Shown here: positions 36,498 through 43,736 of the stretch, piece after piece | How the letters are laid out: each line of letters begins with the position of its first letter | How positions within the stretch are numbered: the stretch's first letter is position 1 | Assembly (NCBI RefSeq): GCF_029639405.1 | Contig: NZ_CP121274.1 | Coordinates: 1,984,001-2,048,000 of the forward strand | From: Microbacterium proteolyticum | Lineage (GTDB): Bacteria > Actinomycetota > Actinomycetes > Actinomycetales > Microbacteriaceae | Reading direction: 5' to 3' | Length of the DNA: 64,000 bases | Translations under genes and position numbers: made by a program | Notes under the pieces: model-generated | What the model saw: the letters and a program-made list of their open reading frames with translations, nothing else | Told to the model about the DNA's origin: nothing | Databases searched by the model: none

Positions 36498-37463
36498 TCA
36501 GGCCGAGCGCACGGTGAAGCGGCGCTTGCGACGCAGGTGGTCCACGGCGACGGCGGTGACGAGGATGACGCCGGTGGCGACGTTCTGCCACTGCGGGTTG
36601 GTGTTCGTGAGCGCCAGGGAGTTGTTGATCACCGCGAACAGCAGCGCTCCCAGCGCGGTGCCGGTGATCGTGCCCACACCGCCGAACAGGCTCGTGCCGC
36701 CGATGATGACGGCCGCCAGCACCTGGAAGGCGAATCCCGTGCCCCCGGCCCCGGGGTCGGCCGTCGCGACACGGGAGGCGAGCAGCACTCCGCAGAGCCC
36801 CGCGACGACCGCGCTGATGACGTACAGCGAGATGTTCATCTGCGAGGCCCGGATGCCGTTCGCCCGTGCCGCCGCTGCGCTGCCGCCGAAGGCGCGGATG
36901 TTGTAGCCGAAGACCGTGTGCTGGAGGACGACGTGCGCGAGCACACCGATCGCCACCGCGTAGAACACCAGCAGAGGGATGCCGAAGAGGTTCAGCTGCG
37001 CGAGATCGGTGAAGCCGGTGGGGAAGCCGAAGCGGGGGACGCCCCAGGTGGTGACGACGACGACGCCGCTCGCGGCGAAGAGCATGCCCAGAGTGGCGAT
37101 GAACGGCGGGACGCCCACCCAGGTGATGAGCGAGGCGTTGACCAGGCCCAGCACACCGCACACCAGCAGGGCGAGGAGGATGGCCAAGGGCCAGGGCACC
37201 CCGGCGTTCATCGCGATCCCGGCGGACACGCCGCCCACGGCGAAGAGGGAACCGATCGACAGGTCGAGACCACCGCCGACGAGCACGAGGGTCGCCGCGC
37301 TCGCCCCGATGAAGTACAGCGCGCTGGAACGCAGGATCTCCACGATGTTCGCCGGGGCGAGCGCCTGGGGGTTCGCCGACTGTGCGATCAGGACGAGCAG
37401 GACGATGATGACGATCAGGCCCAGCTGCGGGGCGCCGGCGATGCGTCGAAGGACGTTCTTCAC
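36498..37463 (-). CDS. Sugar ABC transporter permease (RbsC/BPD_transp_2 type)
   Basis: A 321-residue membrane permease with 8-10 hydrophobic segments. The CUT2 family strings LVLVGGGLDLSIGSLFAVGGVSAG, GVPPFIATLGMLFAASG, YNIRAFGGSAAAARANGI and IIGGTSLFGGVGTITGTALGAL are visible. GTG start at 37463. It works with the binding protein and ATPase encoded upstream. A strong hairpin lies in the 55-bp gap after the binding-protein gene. Confidence 0.92.
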   Translation of the reverse strand: MKNVLRRIAGAPQLGLIVIIVLLVLIAQSANPQALAPANIVEILRSSALYFIGASAATLVLVGGGLDLSIGSLFAVGGVSAGIAMNAGVPWPLAILLALLVCGVLGLVNASLITWVGVPPFIATLGMLFAASGVVVVTTWGVPRFGFPTGFTDLAQLNLFGIPLLVFYAVAIGVLAHVVLQHTVFGYNIRAFGGSAAAARANGIRASQMNISLYVISAVVAGLCGVLLASRVATADPGAGGTGFAFQVLAAVIIGGTSLFGGVGTITGTALGALLFAVINNSLALTNTNPQWQNVATGVILVTAVAVDHLRRKRRFTVRSA

Positions 37464-37484
37464 GGGTGGGTTCGCTCTCTCCGT

Positions 37485-37512
37485 GCGGGGCCCGACCCGG
37501 GCCGGGCCCCGC
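37485..37512 (-). terminator. Intercistronic hairpin between binding-protein and permease genes
   Basis: GCGGGGCCCG (37485-37494) pairs perfectly over 10 bp with 37503-37512, loop 8 nt, 6 bp after the binding-protein stop. In ABC importer operons such hairpins often stabilise or partly end the message so the binding protein is made in excess (known in other importers). Confidence 0.6.
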
Positions 37513-37518
37513 GACCGA

Positions 37519-38502
37519 TCACTGGGCGGGCAGGTTGGACTTGTCGTAGAACGTGCTGGTGGTGGCGATGAAGTCGGGAAGGGTCTTCCCCTCCGACAGG
37601 TCCTTGACCGCCTGCACCGCCTTCGTGCCCGACTCGCACCAGCCCTGTTCGCCGACGCCGAGCAGCGTGCCGTCCTCGATGGAGGCGCGGTGGTCGGCGG
37701 TGAGGTCGTTGGCCACGACGTTGACCGTGCCGGTCAGCCCGCGCTCCTTGACCGCGGTGATCGCCGCGGCCACCGAGGTGCCTTCGATCGGGAACAGCGC
37801 AGTGATCTCCGGGTGGGCGGTGAGCATGTTGCTGAACAGCTCAGGGGCCTTCGTCGGGTCGCCGTTGGTGTAGTCGCTGGCGACGACGGTCATGTCGGGG
37901 AAGTTCTCCTTGGCGTACTCGGTGAATCCCTCGATCTCCTGCACGTGCGGGGTCGTGCTCGCCGAGCCCGACAGGATGCCGACCTTCGCGGCAGGGTCGG
38001 TCTTGCCCAGACCCTCCGCGATGAGGGCGCCGAGCTGCTTGGCATCCGTTCCGACCTGCGTCTGCTGGCCGGTGCTCGGGTCGCCCGCGTTCTGGGCGAC
38101 GACGTAGATCCCCGCGCTGCGCGCCTGCTGGATCACGGGAGTGAAGAGCTCGGGAATCGTGGGGAAGACCACGAGCGCGTCGGTGCCGTTGGCGATCGCC
38201 TGCGAGATGAGGTCGATGGCGCCCTGGTTGTCGACGGCACTGCCCGAGGTGCCGACCTCCGTGGGCGTCCAGCCGTTCGACTTGGCGGCGTCTTCGAAAC
38301 AGCGGCCCACGTCATCGAACGCGGGGTAGAACGGTGCGGGGTTCACGTACGTGATCGTCTTGACCTCGCGCAGTGCGCCGGACGAGTCGGGGGAGGCGGC
38401 GATGGAACCGCCTGACAGGGCGCCGCATCCGGTGAGGGCGGCGACCAGGGTGGAAGCGGCCAACACCGTGGCGGCGGTGCGGCGTGCGGGGGTGGAGAAC
38501 AT
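37519..38502 (-). CDS. Sugar-binding lipoprotein (RbsB/periplasmic-binding protein 1 type)
   Basis: A 327-residue extracellular receptor. The signal peptide ends in lipobox LTGC (Cys26), followed by GALSGGSIAASPDSSG. The mature part shows the PBP1 pattern: TDALVVFPTIPELFTPVIQQARSAGIYVVAQNAGD, LIAEGLGKTDPAAKVGILSGSASTTPHVQEIEGFTEYAKENFPDM, and a C-terminal DGTLLGVGEQGWCESGTKAVQAV. The substrate is probably a monosaccharide. Second gene of the ATPase-receptor-permease operon. Confidence 0.92.
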   Translation of the reverse strand: MFSTPARRTAATVLAASTLVAALTGCGALSGGSIAASPDSSGALREVKTITYVNPAPFYPAFDDVGRCFEDAAKSNGWTPTEVGTSGSAVDNQGAIDLISQAIANGTDALVVFPTIPELFTPVIQQARSAGIYVVAQNAGDPSTGQQTQVGTDAKQLGALIAEGLGKTDPAAKVGILSGSASTTPHVQEIEGFTEYAKENFPDMTVVASDYTNGDPTKAPELFSNMLTAHPEITALFPIEGTSVAAAITAVKERGLTGTVNVVANDLTADHRASIEDGTLLGVGEQGWCESGTKAVQAVKDLSEGKTLPDFIATTSTFYDKSNLPAQ

Positions 38503-38573
38503 GCGAGGACCTCTCTGTCGTTCGGCGGGGGCGGCGAGGGGAGTCGCCGCCTGTTCGGGTGGGCGGGGGTGGG

Positions 38574-39350
38574 TCAGGGTGTGGTGCTCGCCCCGTCGGC
38601 GGGCGCCTCGTCGCCCGTGACGGCGCCGGTGATGAGGCCGATGATCTCGTCGCGCGTGGTCCGGGTTCGTTCGCGGACCCCGGCCACGCGTCCGAGCCTC
38701 ATGACCTGGATGCGATCGGCGAGATCGAAGACGAGGGACATGTCGTGGCTGACGATGATGACGGTGTTGCCGCGGTCGCGCAGGGTGCGGATCATGTCCG
38801 CGGCCTGCGCGGTCTCTCGAACACCGAGGGCAGCGGTCGGCTCGTCCAGCAGCACGATGCGACCGCCCGTCCGCATGGCGCGGGCGATCGCGACGATCTG
38901 TCGCTGCCCGCCCGAGAGCATCCCGATCTCGGTTCGCACCGAGGCCACCGAGACGCCGAGTTCGTCGAGGAAGGCGCGCGTCTGCCGTTCCATCGCACGC
39001 CGGCGGACGAACGGGCCCCGGCGGGGGTACTGCCCGATGAACATGTTCGTGGCGACGTCGAGCACCTCGACCAGGGCCAGGTCTTGGAAGACGGTAGCCA
39101 CGCCCGCGGCGCGCGCGGCGGCGGGGTTGGCGAAGTTCTGATCTTCGCCTTCCACCCGTACGGTGCCCTCGTCGGGGCGGTAGACGCCGCTGATGGTGCG
39201 GATGAGGCTGGACTTGCCCGCGCCGTTGTCACCGACGACGGCGAGGATCTGGCCGGCGTAGGCCGAGAGGTGGACGTCCCGCAGAGCGGCGACATGTCCG
39301 AAGCGCTTGGTGATTGCCCGCAACTCGAGGGTGGGCGGAAGCGTGGTCAT
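38574..39350 (-). CDS. Sugar ABC transporter ATPase, single ABC domain (FrcA type)
   Basis: A 258-residue ATPase. Walker A GDNGAGKSS near 37-45, Q-loop in VFQDLALVEVLDVATNMFIG, signature LSGGQRQ near 145, Walker B RIVLLDEPTAALG and the H-loop SHDMS. It has one ABC domain instead of the two of RbsA, as in fructose-type FrcA. ATG 39350 is chosen because GGAGG lies 5 bp ahead; an upstream ATG at 39377 has no ribosome site. First gene of the importer operon, divergent from the ROK regulator. Confidence 0.92.
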   Translation of the reverse strand: MTTLPPTLELRAITKRFGHVAALRDVHLSAYAGQILAVVGDNGAGKSSLIRTISGVYRPDEGTVRVEGEDQNFANPAAARAAGVATVFQDLALVEVLDVATNMFIGQYPRRGPFVRRRAMERQTRAFLDELGVSVASVRTEIGMLSGGQRQIVAIARAMRTGGRIVLLDEPTAALGVRETAQAADMIRTLRDRGNTVIIVSHDMSLVFDLADRIQVMRLGRVAGVRERTRTTRDEIIGLITGAVTGDEAPADGASTTP

Positions 39351-39425
39351 ACGGGCCTCCCGGATGATCGATGACACGTCGGTGTGCCACCGGCGAGACG
39401 GGTGTTCCGTCGGGGCGAGGCTCAG

Positions 39426-39453
39426 TAAATACTTCGTCAGAGGAACATGTCAA
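39426..39453 (-). promoter_or_regulatory. Strong promoter of the sugar importer operon
   Basis: On the minus strand TTGACA (39453-39448), 16 bp, TATTTA (39431-39426): a consensus -35, rare in this GC-rich window. It lies about 75 bp upstream of the ATPase start. Confidence 0.72.
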
Positions 39454-39455
39454 GC

Positions 39456-39472
39456 AAAGATTCGGACTCTTT
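39456..39472. promoter_or_regulatory. Possible ROK-regulator operator
   Basis: AAAGA-N7-TCTTT, an AT-rich inverted repeat directly upstream of the importer -35 box and about 70 bp ahead of the ROK gene. The A/T-rich dyad suits ROK repressors. A second weaker dyad TTTC-N6-GAAA lies near 39490. Confidence 0.45.
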
Positions 39473-39542
39473 TGGTGCTGTTCCTTCGTTTCGTGAATGA
39501 AAGCGGTGGCGCTCGCGGGCTCGAGCCGTTACGTTTTCCCGC

Positions 39543-40715
39543 ATGAGAACCTTCGTCGACGTTGCCGGAGACGACGCGGCGAGCACGAGATACCGCGTGC
39601 TCGCCGCCGTCCGCGACCACGGTCCTCTCAGTCGTGCCGATCTCGCACGCACGACCGGCCTCGCCGCCTCGACCATCACGGCCGTCACCAAGGCGCTCGC
39701 CGCCGAAGGGGTGCTCAGCGAGGCGGAAGAGCTCGCGGAGCAGGCGGTGCGTACGGGCCCGCGCGGCCGTGGCCTCGTCGTAGACCCGTCGTTGGCCTCG
39801 GTGGCCGGTGTCGACTTCGGCTTCCGCACGGTCCGTGTGGCCATCTGCGATCTCCACGCGCGTGTCCTCGTGACGCGAGAGAGTCGTCTGACGGAGCGAT
39901 ACTCCAGTCACGAGGGGCGGAGCGTGGCGGCGCGGCTGTACCGCGAGGCCGTCGCCGCGGTTCCGGCGGGTCAGGGTGAGGTCGTCACGGTCGGAGTCGC
40001 GCTGCCCGGGCCGATCGATTCCGGAGGGCAGCGTGTCATCGGCTCCTCCGTGCTGCCGGGGTGGGCCGAGACCACAGGCGCGGAGCTGACGGCGGCGTTC
40101 GGCGTCGACGCGGTGATCGAGAACGACGCCAACCTCGCCGCGCTCGGCGAGCACACGTTCGGGGCGGGCCGGGATGTGGCCGACTCGCTCACCGTGAAGT
40201 TCCACAGCGGGATCGGTGCGGGGCTCATCGTGCGCGACCGTCTCATCGGCGGGGCGGGCTCGGGCGAGATCGGTCACTTCGCGGTCGCCGCTGAGGGGGC
40301 GGTCTGTCGATGCGGGAAACGTGGATGCCTGGACACCTTCGCCTCCATTCCGGCTCTCCTCGCCGCGGTGGCCGTGGAGCGGAACGAGGTCGAACTCCGC
40401 GACGTCCTGCGGGCCACCGCGGCCGGGGACGCGCGCACGACCCGCATCGTCGGCGATGCCGCCGAACTGGTCGGAGACGCGGCGTCGCGCGCGTGCCTGC
40501 TCTTCGCTCCGCAGCGTGTGATCCTCGTCGGGGCGATGGCCGACGCCGGAGACGCCGTGCTCGAGCCGTTCGCCCGCGCCCTCCGGCGGGGACTCCTCCC
40601 CGAGGCGGCGACGCCGCCCGAGATCGTCCGCGGGGCTCTCGCCGAGCGGTCGACCGTGATGGGCGCCGTGGCGCTGGCGCTCACCGCTTCGGGCTGGTTG
40701 GCTGCGGGCGGCTGA
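39543..40715 (+). CDS. ROK-family transcriptional regulator
   Basis: A 390-residue repressor. The N-terminal winged helix at about 15-70 (YRVLAAVRDHGPLSRADLARTTGLAASTITAVTKALAAEGVL) is followed by the ROK sugar-kinase-like fold: VAGVDFGFRTVRVAICD, VIENDANLAALGEHTFGAG and the zinc motif near 255-270 (AVCRCGKRGCLDTFAS). The signature Cys/His pattern suggests a regulator rather than a kinase. Divergent from the sugar importer; it very likely represses it until the sugar binds. Confidence 0.92.
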   Translation: MRTFVDVAGDDAASTRYRVLAAVRDHGPLSRADLARTTGLAASTITAVTKALAAEGVLSEAEELAEQAVRTGPRGRGLVVDPSLASVAGVDFGFRTVRVAICDLHARVLVTRESRLTERYSSHEGRSVAARLYREAVAAVPAGQGEVVTVGVALPGPIDSGGQRVIGSSVLPGWAETTGAELTAAFGVDAVIENDANLAALGEHTFGAGRDVADSLTVKFHSGIGAGLIVRDRLIGGAGSGEIGHFAVAAEGAVCRCGKRGCLDTFASIPALLAAVAVERNEVELRDVLRATAAGDARTTRIVGDAAELVGDAASRACLLFAPQRVILVGAMADAGDAVLEPFARALRRGLLPEAATPPEIVRGALAERSTVMGAVALALTASGWLAAGG

Positions 40716-40724
40716 TCCGACCGG

Positions 40725-41429
40725 CTACAGCCCCGACCGGATCGCCTCCGCCGCGGCCTCCAGACACGCGGCGATTTCCGCGTCGTCGGCCTCGGCGTTG
40801 ACGTGGACGGCCGCGACGGCGGCGGGCCCGCGACCCTGCACGCTCAGTGGCACCGCCACCGCGCGCAGCGTCGGCACGACCTCGTCGTGGCTCGTCGCCC
40901 AGCCGCGCTCCGCGGCCTCCGCCACCTCGGCGGCGAGGCGCGCGTCCACGCCATCGGGCCACCGCCGGGGCGGCAGCTGCGCGAGGATCGCGCGACCGGG
41001 GGCGCCCCGGGTGACGGGATGCCGCGTACCCGGGCGCTGCGCGACGGCGGTCACCGCGTGGCGCGGCTCGACGCTGGCGAGGGTCACGCATTCGTCGTGG
41101 TCGAGCACGACGAGGAAGCAGGTCATGCCGAGGTCGTTGGCGGCGGCGGTCAGTTCGGGCAGGGCCTCGGACTGCAGGTCGGCGGCGACGCCGGCGGCCA
41201 GGGCGGCGAGCCCCGTCCCGAGGCGCACGGCACCCGTGGCATCCCGGGTCACCAGTCCGTGGTCTTCGAGGGTGCGCAGCAGTCGGTACGCGACCGAGCG
41301 ATGCAGTCCGACGCGTGCAGCCAGGTCGTCGATCGTGAGCGGACCGCGGGCGTCGGCGAGCTCTTCCAGCAGGCGGATGCCACGACTCAGGGTCTGCGAC
41401 GCGGGGGTCGTGTCTTGCCGCGGAGCCAT
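40725..41429 (-). CDS. IclR-family transcriptional regulator
   Basis: A 234-residue regulator. The N-terminal winged helix at about 12-70 (TLSRGIRLLEELADARGPLTIDDLAARVGLHRSVAYRLLRTLEDHGLV) is followed by the IclR effector domain (GMTCFLVVLDHDECVTLASVEP; HPVTRGAPGRAILAQLP; VPTLRAVAVPLSVQGRGPAAVAAVHV). Divergent from the flavin monooxygenase gene with two operator-like dyads in between, the usual setting for aromatic catabolic IclR regulators of the PobR/PcaR kind. Confidence 0.9.
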   Translation of the reverse strand: MAPRQDTTPASQTLSRGIRLLEELADARGPLTIDDLAARVGLHRSVAYRLLRTLEDHGLVTRDATGAVRLGTGLAALAAGVAADLQSEALPELTAAANDLGMTCFLVVLDHDECVTLASVEPRHAVTAVAQRPGTRHPVTRGAPGRAILAQLPPRRWPDGVDARLAAEVAEAAERGWATSHDEVVPTLRAVAVPLSVQGRGPAAVAAVHVNAEADDAEIAACLEAAAEAIRSGL

Positions 41430-41446
41430 GGGACAGCTAACCTCTC

Positions 41447-41481
41447 GTTCGATAGAAGAACGGTGCGTTCGAATATAGAAC
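41447..41481. promoter_or_regulatory. Tandem IclR-type operators
   Basis: GTTCGATAGAAGAAC (41447-41461) and GTTCGAATATAGAAC (41467-41481) are two 15-bp GTTC-N7-GAAC dyads spaced exactly 20 bp apart, two helical turns. GTTCGATA matches the half-site described for PobR/PcaU-type IclR regulators. A possible -10 (TATAGA, 41474-41479) for the monooxygenase gene lies inside the second box. Confidence 0.72.
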
Positions 41482-41546
41482 ACTGCCGTTCGGCAACGCA
41501 AGCACCGCGCCGCCGCGGTGAGCCCGACATCGATGTCAGGAGAACA

Positions 41547-43523
41547 ATGCAGTTCCACCACCACGGCTACGTCTCCGGCGATCCGCGCGTCCAGCCCGCC
41601 GTGGGTGCGGGTGTCGCCCGTCCCGCCGAGCTCCCCGCGCAGATCGACGTCCTCATCGTCGGGTCCGGGCCCGCGGGCATGCTGCTCGCGGCGCAGATGT
41701 CGCAGTTCCCGCAGTTCACGACGCGCCTCATCGAGAAGCGCGACGGGCGTCTCGCCCTCGGCCAGGCCGACGGCATCCAGCCCCGCAGCGTCGAGACCTT
41801 CCAGGCCTTCGGCTTCGCCGACCGCATCACCGCGGAGGCCTACAACATCGGCTGGATGAACTTCTGGGCTCCCGACCCCGAGAGCCCCGACCGGATCGTG
41901 CGGACCACCCGCACCGAGGACTACGGCCTCAAGATCAGCGAATTCCCCCACCTCATCGTCAACCAGGCGCGGGTGCTGGACTACTTCGCCGAAGCGGCCG
42001 CGAACGGGCCGGCGCGCATCGTCCCCGACTACGGGGTGGAGTTCCTGGGGCTCGAGGTCGGCGACGACGATGTCGAGGTGCGCGTGCGGACGGCCGAGGG
42101 CGAGCGCACCGTCCGCGCGAAATACGTCGTCGGCTGCGACGGTGCCCGAAGCGGCGTGCGACAGGCGATCGGCCGCACCCACGTGGGTGCCGCCGCCCAG
42201 CACGCGTGGGGCGTCATGGATGTGCTCGTCGAGACGGATTTCCCCGATTGGCGCATCAAGTGCGCGATCAACGCCGCCGCCGGCAACATCCTCCACATCC
42301 CCCGCGAGGGCGGATACCTCAGCCGCATGTACATCGACCTCGGCGAGGTCGCGGAGGGCGACAACCACCGCGTCCGGCAGACGCCCATCGAGGAGATCAT
42401 CCGGAAGGCGAACGAGATCCTGCACCCTTACGCGATCGATGTGAAGCAGGTCGCGTGGCACAGCGTCTACGAGGTCGGGCACCGGGTGACCGATCAGTTC
42501 GTCGACGACCTGCAGAACCCGCGCGTCTTCCTCACCGGCGACGCCTGCCACACCCACAGCGCCAAGGCCGGTCAGGGCATGAACGTGTCGATGCAGGACG
42601 GATTCAACCTGGGCTGGAAGCTCGGACACGTCCTCACGGGACTGGCATCCCGCGATCTGCTGCGCACCTACGACGCCGAGCGTCGCCCGGTCGCCCAACA
42701 GCTCATCGACTTCGACCGCGAGTGGTCCTCGCTCATGGCCCGCAAGCCCGATGAGATCACCGACCCCGACGAGCTGGCGACCTACTACCTCGCGACCGCG
42801 GAGTTCCCCTCCGGGTTCGGCACGCGGTACGCGCCCTCGACCCTGGTCTCCGATGCGCCGGCCCAGGAGCTGGCATCCGGCTTCCCGGTCGGCCGACGCT
42901 TCCAGAGCGTCGAAGTCGTGCGGGTGTGCGACGGCAATCGCGTCCATCTCGGACACCACGCGCGCGCGGACGGCCGGTGGCGTCTCTACGCGTTCGCGGA
43001 TGCCGACGGCGCGGCGCTGCGCGGATGGGCCGACGCCGCGCGCGGAATCGTCGAACGGTTCACCCCCGCCGGCGCCGACCTCGACTCCGTGTTCGACGCG
43101 AAGGTCGTCTACCCCGGGCGCTGGGAGGACGTCACCGACGTCCCGGCACTCTTCCGGCCGCAGTCGGGCCCGCTCGGACTCACCGACCTCGAGAAGGTGT
43201 TCGCCGCGGCCCCGTCGGCGTGGACGAGCGGCGACATCTTCGCCGAGCGCGGCATCGGCGCCGCGGGCGCGGTGGTCGTCGTGCGGCCGGATCAGTACGT
43301 CGCGCACGTGCTGCCGCTGACCGCACCCGAGGAGCTGGAGCGGTTCCTGTCCGGCGCGATGCGCTCCCCGGCGACCTCCGCTGCCGGGGTCGCCGCGTCC
43401 GCCGGGGCCGCGTCCGCCGTCGCCGCGTCCGTCGGTGCTGCGTCCGCCGGTGCTGCGTCCGCCGGTGCCGGTGCCGGTGCCGTGCCGGTGCCGGTCAGGC
43501 ATAAACGCGATCCGCGCGCATAA
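41547..43523 (+). CDS. FAD-dependent 3-hydroxybenzoate 4-monooxygenase-like enzyme
   Basis: A 658-residue class A flavoprotein hydroxylase. The N-terminus MQFHHHGYVSGDP resembles the Comamonas 3-hydroxybenzoate 4-hydroxylase MobA. FAD motifs: GSGPAGMLLA (near 37), VGCDGARSGVRQAIG (near 198) and the GD motif LTGDACHTHSAKAGQGMN (near 330). A thioredoxin-like C-terminal domain is present. The regular body ends near residue 607; residues 608-658 are an Ala/Ser/Gly/Val repeat followed by HKRDPRA and the stop, the last part encoded by a palindromic element. ATG 41547 after AGGAGAACA. Probably IclR-regulated. Confidence 0.85.
   Translation: MQFHHHGYVSGDPRVQPAVGAGVARPAELPAQIDVLIVGSGPAGMLLAAQMSQFPQFTTRLIEKRDGRLALGQADGIQPRSVETFQAFGFADRITAEAYNIGWMNFWAPDPESPDRIVRTTRTEDYGLKISEFPHLIVNQARVLDYFAEAAANGPARIVPDYGVEFLGLEVGDDDVEVRVRTAEGERTVRAKYVVGCDGARSGVRQAIGRTHVGAAAQHAWGVMDVLVETDFPDWRIKCAINAAAGNILHIPREGGYLSRMYIDLGEVAEGDNHRVRQTPIEEIIRKANEILHPYAIDVKQVAWHSVYEVGHRVTDQFVDDLQNPRVFLTGDACHTHSAKAGQGMNVSMQDGFNLGWKLGHVLTGLASRDLLRTYDAERRPVAQQLIDFDREWSSLMARKPDEITDPDELATYYLATAEFPSGFGTRYAPSTLVSDAPAQELASGFPVGRRFQSVEVVRVCDGNRVHLGHHARADGRWRLYAFADADGAALRGWADAARGIVERFTPAGADLDSVFDAKVVYPGRWEDVTDVPALFRPQSGPLGLTDLEKVFAAAPSAWTSGDIFAERGIGAAGAVVVVRPDQYVAHVLPLTAPEELERFLSGAMRSPATSAAGVAASAGAASAVAASVGAASAGAASAGAGAGAVPVPVRHKRDPRA
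43390..43496 (+). repeat. Degenerate tandem repeat encoding the C-terminal tail of the monooxygenase
   Basis: About five copies of a 15-bp unit, GCYGCGTCCGYCGKN, encode AAS(A/V)(G/V) repeats, followed by a GCCGGT hexamer run and GTGCCGGTGCCG. It looks like slipped-strand expansion at the 3' end of the gene. Confidence 0.8.
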
Positions 43524-43565
43524 ACGCGCTGGCGACGCGTTTCTGCGCGGAAATCGCGTTTATGC
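43499..43565. repeat. Palindromic element, family A copy 3, overlapping the monooxygenase stop
   Basis: Perfect 13-bp outer arms GCATAAACGCGAT (43499-43511) and ATCGCGTTTATGC (43553-43565); pairing continues inward (CCGCGC...AAACGCG with CGCGTTT...GCGCGG). It shares ATAAACGCGATCCGCG with copy 2. The monooxygenase stop codon TAA (43521-43523) and its last seven codons come from this element. Confidence 0.88.
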
Positions 43566-43736
43566 GTGGGCACCGGGCGCCGCGGCTCCCGGGCAGCGAC
43601 CGGAGGGAAGCGAGCGGATGCCACGTCCTCGCCGCCGCGGCGACCCCGGCGCTGCGCTTATACAGCACGTATATCGGCGCTCGTTCGTGCGCTGACCAGA
43701 ATGAGCGGGGAGACCCGCACCGACCCAGGAGGACCC

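Noticed and set aside
43390..43496. Possible CRISPR-like or VNTR array
   Set aside because: Units are only 15 bp, adjacent without spacers and in frame; it is a coding tandem repeat.
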